Below are positions 50,981 to 61,679 of a stretch of DNA of 64,000 bases, in pieces; position 1 is the first letter of the stretch; every line of letters begins with the position of its first letter. Source of the stretch: Pseudo-nitzschia pungens (Eukaryota; Bacillariophyta; Bacillariophyceae; Bacillariales; Bacillariaceae); contig CM074759.1 in NCBI GenBank assembly GCA_037355855.1, positions 8,618,001 to 8,682,000 on the forward strand. The letters are read 5' to 3'. A program made the position numbers and the translations under genes. The notes under the pieces are model-generated. The model ran no database searches and was not told the DNA's origin. It saw only the letters and a list, made by a program, of their open reading frames with translations.

Positions 50981-52441
50981 CTCTTCTGGTATGAGGTTTG
51001 ATGGGATGCCTTCCACTCCAAATCCTATCAATGCTTCTACTGTTTCTCCCTTTTCCTCCTCCGCCTCTTCCCCTGTCTCTCAGTTTGTCCAATTAACTCT
51101 TCATGGAGACTCTCTTGCTGCTAAGGATTCTGACAGTTTTGGTCACTCCTTCCCTCAAGCTCCATCCTCTAACTCCACCATCATCACTTTCCAAAACATT
51201 GGACCACAGCGCAGAGCTTCCTTTATGTCCATGTCCAAGCACAACTCCCGTCAATTTGTCAAGAGCAATGCCAGTGTGGCTCTTTTTGCTGAACATTGTT
51301 TGAATGAATCCAAACTCCTGCCATGTGATCTTTTCAATCGGCGCATGAAGAATATCAGTCCCTCAAGTTTTTCCTACCTTGCCAACAACAAGCATGAAGC
51401 TTCTGACTGTTCATGGCTTCAGCCTGGTGGTACAGGGTTTTCCATTGATCAACTGTTCAGTTCCCACAAGATTGCCCATGGGGCTGATCCTTCTGGTCTT
51501 GGGAGATGGTCCTTTGTCAAGTTTCAGGGCAGGGATGGTTACACTGTCACTATGTTTTCTGCTTACTGCCCTGTTGAAAATGACAGGGACCTTGGTTCCG
51601 TCTGGAATCAACAGTACCGATACTTTCAAGCAGCTGAAAATCTTTTCAGTCCCAACCCATGTATTCTCTTTCACAGGGATTTGACTGCTGCCCTTCAGGT
51701 CTGTCTGGGTGCAGGTGACCAGGTCATTCTTGGGATTGATCAAAATGCTGATGTTCGGACTGATGGCTTGTCTTTTGAGCTCAAGGCTCTTGGTTTCAGA
51801 GATGCCATTCTTACCCTTCATAGTCAGTCTTCTCCTCCTGCCACTCACAACCGCAACACTACCAGAACACCAATTGATGCCATTTGGGTCTCTGAGAATG
51901 TTGATGTTCTCAGGGCTGGGTATTGTCCCTTTGGTGGCGCCTATGGTATGGAATCGGACCACAGAATGCTTTGGATTGAAGTCTGTAATTGCAGCCTCAT
52001 GGGCAAACACCTGCCACCTACCGTGAGCTTCTCTCATTCCAAACTCCAGTCCTCCCACCCTCATCTGCGCCAACGGTATTTCAAGCGTGTCAGGCACAGC
52101 TTTCTCAAGGCTGGAGTGTTTTCTCTCCAAGCTAAGCTGGAACACCTCCTGGCTCAGTTTCAGTCTGGGGATATTTCTGTGCGCGCTGCTCTTATCACCA
52201 CATATGAAGTCCTCCATGAAACCTCCACCTCTCTCAGGCTCTCTGTTGAACAAAACCTTTGCCACACAAGAGCTGGTCTGGTTCCATGGTCCCCGAAGCT
52301 GCAAGTCTATCGTGATACAATTGACTTTTGGCGGCGTGTTGTTAAGCTGAGACAGGGTGTGTCCACCAGTCATACTGTTTTGAAAAGGCTGGCATGCAAG
52401 CTTTCTCTCTACAAAGGAGAACACTGTGATCTTTCCAGTGC
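50973..52441 (+). CDS. LINE ORF2 N-terminus: AP-type endonuclease (inverted segment)
   Basis: Starts at ATG 50973, which overlaps the ORF1 stop (ATGGTTAG), suggesting reinitiation; the frame is open upstream to 50901. Motifs of the endonuclease/exonuclease/phosphatase fold appear in order: TIITFQNIGPQRR (Asn), ALFAEHCLNES (catalytic Glu), VTMFSAYCPVEND, ILGIDQNADVR (Asp and Asn), PIDAIWVSENV and MESDHRMLWIEV (Asp-His). It would nick target DNA to prime reverse transcription. Genuine LINE sequence ends at 52441, after LYKGEHCDLSSA; the RT that should follow is on the other strand at 48463-44943, owing to the inversion. The last nine codons come from Copia sequence. Confidence 0.88.
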
Positions 52442-52638
52442 TAGAAGAACTGCAATATTTGGTGCAGTTTGATCTCTGACAAGTTATATGGAAGCATCCC
52501 TGAATTCTGTTATGATCCATCCAAGTGTCCTGGTACAACAAGCAAGAGTATTGGTGTCCTCCTGGGAGTATCTGTTTCCGGGGACTGGTATAGTTGCTCA
52601 GTTGCTCATACAGGACCACTGGCATGAATCACGGGGAC
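52442..52638 (+). other. 3' end of a Copia B internal region
   Basis: 197 bp (TAGAAGAACTGCAATATTTG to CACGGGGAC) identical to 60569-60765. It precedes an LTR exactly as the internal 3' end should. It must belong to a first Copia copy whose other internal sequence is gone. Confidence 0.85.
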
Positions 52639-53552
52639 TATGAAGATATTCGAGGTGGTGCTATGATCTGTGCTAGCAAGGCTCCTGCGTAGGAGAGTGT
52701 ACTGGGGCTACAGGCAGCAGCCTCCAGTAACTGACTAACAGGTGCTGAGCTGAATGCTAGAGCTGTGTGCTAATTGCTAGCATACAGGCTCAGCAACAGG
52801 CTTAGCAACAGGCTTAGCAACAGGCTTAGCAACAGGCTTAGCAACAGGCTTAGCAGCAGACCTATCCTGTCTAGTATTGCTAGCAGAGTTTACTAGGGTC
52901 GCCGCGTACGATTTGTACCAATCGTACGTACCCCGAGTAAAGCACCTGTTATGGTGTAGCTAAATGCTACAGGGTTAGGGTTGCTAAGGCTACGAGATAC
53001 TGGAAGATGCTAACCTACCATGATACCAATGCTAAGATATGATGCTACCGCCGGGGTCGGGTCATTGGTGTATAATATGTACCATGATCGGATACCCGGC
53101 CCAAACAGTTACCCAACGCGCTAGCACACGATTCGGTCTAATTAATCGGAGATACCTACGATACTCCGATACGGTACGCTACTCGTAGGATACAGTACCA
53201 GAGCTACAGGAGTTCTGTTATTATACGAGTTAGCGAGTTAGCGAATCGATGTCACGATACAGAGCTGAGCGCTTTGGCTCAGCTCCCCTTTCACTCTTTT
53301 CTTTATGCTCTAAAATAAACACACCTATCATGCCCTCCCTTACGACCGATTCCGATGTACCTCTAGGGAAGTGCCTTGTATTGCTTGAGCGTATGCAATA
53401 GACCTTGAACAGTCCACTGTAGACTCACGATTTGCCAGGACTTTACGTCTTATTATTGTTAAGGCTTTCCCTATTTTCCAGACCAGTACAAGATGTTTAT
53501 CTACGAGACGATTCAAGTTCCACGAAGGTTGCTGACGAGCAATATCAACGCA
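52639..53552 (+). repeat. Shared middle LTR of Copia element B
   Basis: 914 bp, TATGAAG...AACGCA, identical by eye to 60766-61679. It is preceded by an internal 3' end and followed by an internal 5' leader, so it serves as 3' LTR of one copy and 5' LTR of the next. About 90 percent similar to element A LTRs, with five to six 12-bp CTTAGCAACAGG repeats. Confidence 0.88.
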
Positions 53553-54420
53553 GTTTATCAGACCCACCGCTCGACCCACTACGAACCGGGACGCCGGCTA
53601 GAGCGCGTGATGAAACCCAGCTGGCTGATCACCACTGGCATCCATGCCTACACTTGGATGTAAAACCTCAGCTGAAACTGGACCAGCAGCTGACATCGTG
53701 AGATCCCTGATGTTAATGGGGAGCCCTTCCCCAGCAAACGCGCAATACGACTGGAGTCCGCACATCCACCTCTGCGGACCTATTGGTATTCAAATCCAGT
53801 AGCTGAGCGTCATGGTGGCTCCATGGAGGCTCAGTCCGGTGGGGAAGGAGCATGATGGACGTGGAGAAAGCAGCGTCCATGATTCCCTGTTATTTTACAG
53901 GATTCAAGGGGACGTTTGCCGGGGATGGAACAAAGCTGGAAAAGAATTTTCGTGGAGACAGACCACCACGTACTTTCCAGTGAAGACAGTGTCGAGCAGA
54001 CCAACGACATGACGTCAGTCCCATCCGAAACCTCGAACCTGCTATACCACCGATTTTGATTTTAGCCAAGGGAATTTGGAATCAGACAAGCCAAGAACCC
54101 TGAGATCTGTCATATCTCAGAATCAAATCGATTGGTCCAGAGCAGAAAGACCGAATAGAATTCTTCTTTTGGTCGTAACCAACCATCCAACCATCGAATC
54201 GGAACCATCGATGTAGATAGACGTCGGCACGAAACTGTTGACACGAAAGACGTCAACACGAAACTGCTGACATGAAACACTGACGTGATACACGATACCT
54301 TTTCTTTTGGCCGTCATCGATACAGAACCTTCGATCGACAAATTGGGTGGAAACAGTCCCCACCACAAAAGAATTTGGTTTAGAAACTGAAGCAAGTTAG
54401 TTAATCAGAGCAAGACAACC
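53553..54420 (+). other. Copia B leader region
   Basis: Begins GTTTATCAGACCC, the candidate primer-binding site. Similar to 10278-11179 of element A with scattered indels. Ends at the ACCATGG start of the gag-like frame. No gene. Confidence 0.6.
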
Positions 54421-55383
54421 ATGGCCAAGCAAACTAGAAGCCAAGCCGCTGCAGCCGCCGCCGGAGCCGGCGCTGCTGGAGATTTCCCCGCCGCTGGAGC
54501 CGGTGCTCCCCCGCCTGGCGCTGTCCCTGGAGGCGGCGCTGCCCCTGGAGTCGCTGGCGCCGCCGTTGTTGGAGCGCTGACCCCTGTTGGAGCGCTGCCC
54601 CCTGCCGGAGCGCCTGGAATTCCCCCTGTTGCTCCTACTGTATTTGGAGTCTCCAGGATCCAGCAAGAACCAAACCTCAACACCCAACCACGATCTGATA
54701 TGATCCTGCTTGCTGTTGCTGAGGAACTGAGAGCAATGCGCAACGAGAATGCAGCCCGGATGGCTGCTGACCCAATCCCCAAATGGGCGATGTCCTCTGA
54801 GAAATATGCCAAGAAAGCCATCGACGCGGTGGAAAAGGAGCTTGGCACCGAGCAATATGGTTACAAGTACCTTCCGAACAAGGTGTCAACCCCGTTGACA
54901 TCAGACTATCGACCTGAACTTGATGTAATCGCCGAACTGGATCCAAGCAAACAGAATTTCTACCAAGGATTGATTGGCGCCTTGAGGTGGTTGTGTGAAC
55001 TTGGGCGACTGGATCTGGCCATGCCTGTATCTCTTATGTCTAGATACTTAGCGCAAGCAAGAACAGGGCATTTGAATGAAGTATTGCACATGTTCGCTTA
55101 TCTCAAGGCGCATGCCCGATCCAAATTGGTGTTTCATGAGACCCGGCCCGAAGTGGGCGAGACTAGATTCCCTGATCGCGACTGGAGTGAATTCTACCCA
55201 GACGCCAAGGAGGTGTTGCCGGCAGATGCTTCTGAAATGCACAGGGCCCCTATCCTGTGGCTCAGCAAACGCCAGACCACTGTCGAGACCTCAACCTTTG
55301 GATCTGAGATTGAGCAGGAGCAGGGGCACGGGCGGCAGCATCAGCAGCGGCATCAGCAGCGGCAGCAGCATCGGAGGACCTAA
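54421..55383 (+). CDS. Gag-like N-terminus fused to Copia RT C-terminal segment
   Basis: 320 residues. Residues 1-115 are the same Ala/Pro/Gly-rich leader as in element A (MAKQTRSQAAA..., SRIQQEPNLN, ELRAMRNENAARMA). At about residue 118 it switches to the end of Copia RT: YKYLPNKVSTPLTSDYRPEL, DPSKQNFYQGLIGALRWLCE, LGRLDLAMPVSLMSRYLAQA and HLNEVLHMFAYLKAHARSKL. The RNase H start follows, with LWLSKRQTTVETSTFGSE. The YVDD catalytic part is absent. The end is a Gln/His-rich repeat. Element A fuses the same leader to a different pol region, so the deletions were independent. Confidence 0.75.
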   Translation: MAKQTRSQAAAAAAGAGAAGDFPAAGAGAPPPGAVPGGGAAPGVAGAAVVGALTPVGALPPAGAPGIPPVAPTVFGVSRIQQEPNLNTQPRSDMILLAVAEELRAMRNENAARMAADPIPKWAMSSEKYAKKAIDAVEKELGTEQYGYKYLPNKVSTPLTSDYRPELDVIAELDPSKQNFYQGLIGALRWLCELGRLDLAMPVSLMSRYLAQARTGHLNEVLHMFAYLKAHARSKLVFHETRPEVGETRFPDRDWSEFYPDAKEVLPADASEMHRAPILWLSKRQTTVETSTFGSEIEQEQGHGRQHQQRHQQRQQHRRT

Positions 55384-56379
55384 GAAAAAGTGTCATCGGT
55401 AATGCCCGACGACTGATCTACGAGAAAGAATGGGGAACAACGAAATGGCGTTTGAGTCCGACCCCAGCTACACCGTCGAAGGGCTCAAGGCCGAAGGATT
55501 CAGCAAGATCACGACGCACATGATCTTTGACGTGAAGTTGGGGTCCCTTACAACGAAGGCAAGATTAGTCGCGGACGGCTAAGAAGACTGCCTTACGAGC
55601 AGACGCCCAAACCAGAAATCCCCTGAAGGATTGCACCAAGGTTGCCCGTACGGCCACGGATAGCGCTCTCTCGATGCTCGATCGATTGCTGCATTCCGGA
55701 ACGAGGAATCGACACCAACGGATCGATAGTAACGGATCGATAGCAACGGATCGATAGCAACGGATCGATAATACAGACGCTAGACACGATTCGAAACAGA
55801 ACGAGTCTCTATCCCCGAAGAACAGCCCTTACAATGTTTATGTATGTCCTTGCGGCGAAAGAGCAGTAGCAGCAACAAGAGGACAACATCGATGCCCTGA
55901 CAGGAGAGAAGCCTACAGCAGCCTGGACGCATGGCGCTGGAGCAAGGGAACAAGCACAGCACGGAACCGCAGCGCATTGTTAGTAGACAGGTCACATTGA
56001 ATTGAACTGAAGGCGATCTAACGTAAGGAGCAATGTGACGTCACAACGCTCGCGACTTACAAGGATGGAGGATACAGAGTGATAGCTATGACGATGACTG
56101 ATACAAGATATGACCAAAGGCATGCGCGCCTAGTACACAGCAGAGCTGTGTACAGGCATGCGAGTCTAGTACACAGCAGAGCTGTGTAAAGCACGGGCAG
56201 CATGCTACGAGCGACAGCAACGACGCTCGTTAATGGACCTATATTCCAGGGCGCCTATCTACCACCAGTACTACATCGAACTGAGTGGATTGGAAGACCA
56301 AGTTACCCCCCATGTGGATGTTCATTGAACCAGCGAAGAACATCCATACCAGGACATGCGCCACTGCTTACCAAATCCA
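55384..56379 (+). other. Copia B internal sequence without recognisable coding
   Basis: Matches 12100-12950 of element A in part (CCCGACGACTCGCCTACGAG-like phrase, ACGGATCGATAG repeats at 55715-55765). A fragment at 55425-55560 (GTCCGACCCCAGCTACACC...GACGTGAAGTTGGGG) could be a Copia pol piece but I cannot place it with confidence. Confidence 0.45.
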
Positions 56380-57520
56380 TTGGAGAAGGTTCGGTTGGTT
56401 TATTCCCACGAGGCTTTATACTTCGGGGACAGGCTACAGCACAGCCTGATATGTCCCAACCAAATTAGGGATTGTGGTCACAATCGTGTGGACGAGCGCC
56501 AAGTATGATTCCAAATCATCGGATGGAGATGAAGCGGAAGGAACCCCGAACACCGGATATTAAGCTGTTACTTAATGGTGTTGTCTTCCACTTCCCCTCC
56601 AGGCGCCCCACGAAGGAAGAGATGCGGACGTGTGACCATGTGGTTTCTACAAGGGACGCATCCTGGAATCCAGCAAGCCCAAAATTTCAGCAAGCTGAAT
56701 CAGCAATTGTGGACGTGTGACCATGTGGTTGCTACAAGGGACGCACCCTGGCACCCATCACACCCCATTCACCTGACTCGACCAAGTTTGTTTCTGCCGT
56801 ACAGTAACAGCAGCAACAACAGACCAAGGTTAATACCCCGACAGGCAACGTGCCTACAGCAGGAATCGGACCTATACCGATTGAGACCCCTGCCCCGACA
56901 CGCAATATGCCTACAGCAGGAATCGGACATCCAATATGACCCTGATTGAAGACCAAGTCGTCAGTCATGATTGAAGACCAAGTCGTCAGTCACATCGATG
57001 TTCACCCTTTTTCGCCTGAGCTCGAACCTATCAAGAATATTCCTATCGGGACCTGTGTTACCGCCTACACAGCGCCCGACGGGAAAGTTTGGATCGAACA
57101 CACGGTCCAATTTAGTCCCCATTTGTACGATGAGCCTCTTCGGAGCAACGGACTATCTTCTCTCTATTCGGACGATTCATTGAAGACTTGCGGGGACGAT
57201 GTAGACGTGGATTTAGTACCAAGTCTTACAATCAACGCCCTGCATACCCCTCTGTACGAGCGCGCCTACATCGATGGACGCGAGCGCTCCGAACTGGATC
57301 CCCGTTGCAGTTCTCCTGTACCTGTCATCCGTTTACAGGCATGTTCGATGGGACGATGCAATCGAACCAGTCGATCCCGAGCTCTATACGATCTCCAGAG
57401 CTCTATCCAGACAACGGCAGGAGCAATGACGCTCTTTGATGGACCTGTATTCAGGACGCCCATCTGCCGTGAGTACATTGTACTAAGAACCACTGCTGAA
57501 GAGCCAGTAAGCAGCGGATA
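56380..57520 (+). pseudogene. Copia pol fragments, protease-proximal to pre-integrase
   Basis: Pieces in order: GLFPRGFILRGQATAQPDMS; LLLNGVVFHFPSRRPTKEEM and RTCDHVVSTRDASWNPASPK, with a partial tandem duplication of the TGTGACCATGTGGTT segment; then IPIGTCVTAYTAPDGKVW, FSPHLYDEPLRSNG and PSLTINALHTPLYERAYIDG. They parallel 12952-14100 of element A. Stops and frame changes between the pieces. Confidence 0.6.
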
Positions 57521-57605
57521 GCGCAGGAGCGCAAGTACTAGTAGAAGACCAAGCAAGACACCGCATCAGACAGCAGGGACAGAATGGCGTGGTACTCCTG
57601 TCCTC

Positions 57606-58028
57606 ATGGTGAATGCTGACGTTAGTGTTGCAGTACTACCAAGACCTGTGCGAACTTGGCCTCTTATGGCGTTCCCTGCTATCAACCCGCATCCTGTCCC
57701 CTGTTATGAATTGAACGACAGCCATGGCTATGAGGAATTCATCCCTATCCACAGCAAGAAGCAAGCCGCTGATGGCCTGAAGATCCTTACCCATGAGAAC
57801 AGAGCAGAGCTCAGCATAGGGCACCTCAGCAGAAGCATTCGGAAGAACACTGCCCGGAAGAGATCCCTCAAGCAACTTTGGGCATTCTGTGGTGAGCTTG
57901 TTGCAGGTATCAGGCAAAGGACTGTCTCCAGTGATCCAGCATGCATGGAAAGGACAATACATGCCGGGCATCTCCTTGTACCAAGCGCACGAGTAGTACG
58001 ACTCCGTCTAATGGACGGATCTCTCTGA
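57606..58028 (+). pseudogene. Copia integrase-region fragment
   Basis: 140 codons. The stretch NDSHGYEEFIPIHSKKQAAD-GLKILTHE resembles the integrase core of CoDi elements (a strand with YxxxxPxxSKKEAxDALxxF) and is followed by unrelated sequence, so the core is truncated after the first part. Downstream, out of frame at 58020-58090, SDGTEKLGRWL-like coding is visible (GATGGTACAGAGAAGCTCGGACGCTGGCTTGG), matching 14613-14650 of element A. Confidence 0.55.
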
Positions 58029-58157
58029 TGGTACAGAGAAGCTCGGACGCTGGCTTGGTCCATGCGGATGCATGTTTCGAGGTGATTGTCACTGGATCAT
58101 TAATGAACCCGCACTGCCAGTAAGCACTAGCACTGTTGGAGCTGCCACCGAAGCAGA

Positions 58158-58688
58158 GTGGACTCATTTAATCAAGCAGTCGAACCCAAGATTGGGGACA
58201 AGCTTGAGAACACGGATGTTCGGATTCAAGATGCCATTCCCAACTCCCAGAGGAACTATTTGAGAACCACCAAGATAGGTGGCCAGACGATTCAGCTACC
58301 ATGGCAGAACCAGAAGCCTCTATTCCAGATGTGGATGAGCTCGTACCTGATTGGGATACCTATAATGAGTATATTGGAAACAAGGTTACGATTCAGCGAG
58401 GAGACGAACGGCTCAAGTGCACCGTCAAGGCGAGAACTATACACCGCAAACATTGTTGCTGAGAACATGTACAGTTCAGTTGATGACGAGGGCCGTATGT
58501 CCACTCTACTGGATGAGACCATAGACCATGACAAAGATGACACGGCAGCTACCAAGGACCAAGCTGTCAAACCAGGCACCAAGAACTCCAACAGGTACTC
58601 GGATCGATCAACAAGTATGGTCGTAAAGTCCCCAAGCCTACCACGAAGGGATGGCGATTGCCCGTCAGTCACAGCAATGCGCATATGA
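58158..58688 (+). pseudogene. Copia pol fragment, integrase-RT linker
   Basis: Contains YTANIVAENMYSSVDDEGRM and STLLDETIDHDKDDTAATKD, the linker that in intact CoDi polyproteins leads into RT. The region before it is frame-shifted relative to element A. The frame ends without RT motifs. Confidence 0.65.
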
Positions 58689-59728
58689 TCACTCCAGCTA
58701 CAGGGACGTGTGGTCTCTGTTAGAGGTGGAGCGCTGACGCTACAGCAAAGCATGCGTACGCTCATATGGTTGGAGCCGCCGCAAGTGAACTAAACAGTAA
58801 CTTATCCGAGTACGAGCCTTGCAAGGATCAAGCCTGTACATGTGGAATGATACTGATACGGGGACATGCTGTCCCTGTTACAGGTTGAACGCCAGCAGGC
58901 TGGAGCGATCGCAGAAGAGCAGCAGATGTTGCAAAGCAGGAACGCTCATGCGGAAACTGAAGTGTTGAAAGCGCAACAGTGCCGCATGGAACAGACGATT
59001 GCAAACAGCATCGAAGTTGACACGAGACAGGCAGCTAGGCGTGCGCATGGCAAATGCTCGTACGGAATGAACGACCTAGCAATGACTCAGGTACTCCGGA
59101 TGATGCTGATTGCTAGGACTATATTTCAGTTACTCCACTACGGATGATGCCGATTGAACACGCCCGATCGAATATCTCAGCAGTGCCCGACGTACTTCAA
59201 ACGGTGCTAACTGCTATGACCGGTTGAATGTTTTGATTGAATGTATTGATTGAATATATCGATGGAATATATCGATGGAATGTATCGATTCAACGTACCG
59301 ATTGAGAGACGCATCGAAACTGCTAAGGCAAAGGATATATGGTAAAGGATCTAAATGTATCGCCTCGTAGCATGGTGTTGGATGCGACGATTACTTAACA
59401 AGATGAAAAGAACTGCTGTTCCGGGGACAACAACCAAACGAATGAAACCGTAATCCCGTTACAGGAGCAGCATGGTTCGAATACACGATCTACGAATCAG
59501 GAGCTTCTGTTCCGACGACAGTATTACAGAAGCCGACAGGGTCTGCTGTTCGAAAGACAGTATGACAGGGCAAGCAGCATGATTCGAATTGCCGCATGAT
59601 TTGGATTGATGCTAAGAAGTGACAAGCGATCCCATGCAGACTATTGGAATAGTTCCGTGTTGGAGAGCTTGCTCACGATCGAACGAATGAACGAGTTGCA
59701 GGAGCAGCTCCCAGAATGAACAACTGAA
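58689..59728 (+). other. Copia B internal sequence without recognisable coding
   Basis: Includes GGGACATGCTGTCCCTGTTA near 58862, repeated GAATATATCGATGGAATATA phrases (59250-59300) and several TTCCGGGGACA-type motifs. A 93-codon frame (58866-59147, Gln/Ala-rich) may be a coiled-coil pol piece but cannot be assigned. Confidence 0.4.
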
Positions 59729-60160
59729 ATGAAGAAACGATTTATAATAGGAGACCGAGTGGAACAGTGGCAGTTATACTGTTCCGGGGACAGCTTATTC
59801 ACGAACCATGTCCAAGAATTAACAACGACCAAGTTCGGGGACCAGTATGGTCCAACAGCAACCAGTTCGGGGACCGGTATGGTCCAGATGAACTGGGAGC
59901 TCCGGATGATGGGTGTGCCTATACAAGGATCTACCAATGTGTACTGTGACAACGAGTCGGTTGTCAAAAATACCACCAGACCGGAGAGTCCATGCAACAA
60001 GAAGCACAACAGTGTTGCCTACCACAAGGCGCGCGAGTCTATTGCTGCTGGAACAATCCGAATCGCAAAGGAGCCTGGTGAGACCAACATTGCTGATTTA
60101 TTCACTAAGTTGCTGAGTGGTCCGGCTCTGAAAGACCATTGCGCTCGATGCATGTGGTAA
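59729..60160 (+). pseudogene. Copia RNase H C-terminal fragment
   Basis: 143 codons; from about residue 80 it reads VPIQGSTNVYCDNESVVKNT, TRPESPCNKKHNSVAYHKAR, ESIAAGTIRIAKEPGETNIA and DLFTKLLSGP, a better-preserved copy of the Copia RNase H end than the one in element A, with the catalytic Asp of YCDNESVVKN retained. The upstream half is non-homologous (derived from TCGGGGACCGGTATGGTCCA repeats). Confidence 0.75.
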
Positions 60161-60765
60161 ATCGCTTAGCTGCATTATTTGGGATACTTCGACCCCCTGA
60201 CAAGCAGCTCGGACGCAGAAGATTTTATGATTTCGATTTTTGGAACCAGTCGATTCCGGATTTCGATTACGAGTTCTTCGGTCGTTACGATTCCGGATTT
60301 CGATTACGAGTTCTTCGACCGCTACGATTTAGGTTGCGAATTGTTTCGGACGCAATCTTATTTTCGGAACGCAACAGATTTCGATCCGACCTGATCCTAT
60401 GTTATATGTTATATTGGGAGTCTCCGGTACACCGGTTCCGGGGACTATAAACTTGAATGACAATAGGCTGATTGATCTCCTTGTTCGTGTCAAGGAATGG
60501 AACCAAGGGCAAAACGCCCTCCGGTCCGACCCCCTTTTTTTTGTACTACGAATCAGCCGGGCCTCTGATAGAAGAACTGCAATATTTGGTGCAGTTTGAT
60601 CTCTGACAAGTTATATGGAAGCATCCCTGAATTCTGTTATGATCCATCCAAGTGTCCTGGTACAACAAGCAAGAGTATTGGTGTCCTCCTGGGAGTATCT
60701 GTTTCCGGGGACTGGTATAGTTGCTCAGTTGCTCATACAGGACCACTGGCATGAATCACGGGGAC
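60161..60765 (+). other. Copia B 3' untranslated region
   Basis: GATTTCGATTACGAGTTCTT repeats (60228-60330), then CCGGGGACTATAAACTTGAA (60437-60456), TAGAAGAACTGCAATATTTG (60569) and TTTCCGGGGACTGG, ending in the CACGGGGAC tract next to the 3' LTR. Confidence 0.6.
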
Positions 60766-61679
60766 TATGAAGATATTCGAGGTGGTGCTATGATCTGTGC
60801 TAGCAAGGCTCCTGCGTAGGAGAGTGTACTGGGGCTACAGGCAGCAGCCTCCAGTAACTGACTAACAGGTGCTGAGCTGAATGCTAGAGCTGTGTGCTAA
60901 TTGCTAGCATACAGGCTCAGCAACAGGCTTAGCAACAGGCTTAGCAACAGGCTTAGCAACAGGCTTAGCAACAGGCTTAGCAGCAGACCTATCCTGTCTA
61001 GTATTGCTAGCAGAGTTTACTAGGGTCGCCGCGTACGATTTGTACCAATCGTACGTACCCCGAGTAAAGCACCTGTTATGGTGTAGCTAAATGCTACAGG
61101 GTTAGGGTTGCTAAGGCTACGAGATACTGGAAGATGCTAACCTACCATGATACCAATGCTAAGATATGATGCTACCGCCGGGGTCGGGTCATTGGTGTAT
61201 AATATGTACCATGATCGGATACCCGGCCCAAACAGTTACCCAACGCGCTAGCACACGATTCGGTCTAATTAATCGGAGATACCTACGATACTCCGATACG
61301 GTACGCTACTCGTAGGATACAGTACCAGAGCTACAGGAGTTCTGTTATTATACGAGTTAGCGAGTTAGCGAATCGATGTCACGATACAGAGCTGAGCGCT
61401 TTGGCTCAGCTCCCCTTTCACTCTTTTCTTTATGCTCTAAAATAAACACACCTATCATGCCCTCCCTTACGACCGATTCCGATGTACCTCTAGGGAAGTG
61501 CCTTGTATTGCTTGAGCGTATGCAATAGACCTTGAACAGTCCACTGTAGACTCACGATTTGCCAGGACTTTACGTCTTATTATTGTTAAGGCTTTCCCTA
61601 TTTTCCAGACCAGTACAAGATGTTTATCTACGAGACGATTCAAGTTCCACGAAGGTTGCTGACGAGCAATATCAACGCA
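60766..61679 (+). repeat. 3' LTR of Copia element B
   Basis: 914 bp, identical by eye to 52639-53552. Followed by the TACT duplication (61680-61683) and 140-bp satellite. Confidence 0.9.

Larger units (their letters stand above)
28246..52441 (-). mobile_element. LINE-like retrotransposon, 5' half inverted, split by DNA transposon
   Basis: The 3' half lies on the minus strand: RT/RNase H to 44943, then the zinc-finger C-terminus (29237-28542) and 3' tail ending in TAATAATATA at 28246. The 5' half (ORF1 and endonuclease) lies on the plus strand from about 48392 to 52441. The order is endonuclease end next to the flank, ORF1 start next to the RT part, which is what twin priming produces. Without the DNA transposon it is about 8.5 kb. 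No target duplication is seen; the two flanks are different parts of Copia B, so the insertion accompanied a target deletion or later rearrangement. Confidence 0.8.
52639..61679 (+). mobile_element. Copia LTR retrotransposon B, non-autonomous
   Basis: 9,041 bp from LTR to LTR with internal region 53553-60765. A 4-bp duplication TACT lies at 28146-28149 and 61680-61683, that is, around the whole array beginning at 28150, not around this unit. That is strong evidence that 28150-61679 is one insertion containing LTR-(internal)-LTR-internal-LTR, later hit by the LINE. Like element A it has a gag-like frame and scattered pol pieces but no RT catalytic core. Confidence 0.8.

Noticed and set aside
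48392..52441. Novel divergent two-operon element (RT one way, endonuclease the other)
   Set aside because: The parts fit a normal LINE with an inverted 5' half; no need for a new divergent layout unless other copies show it.
51411..52625. 404-codon minus-strand frame over the endonuclease
   Set aside because: Antisense shadow; the plus strand carries ordered endonuclease motifs.
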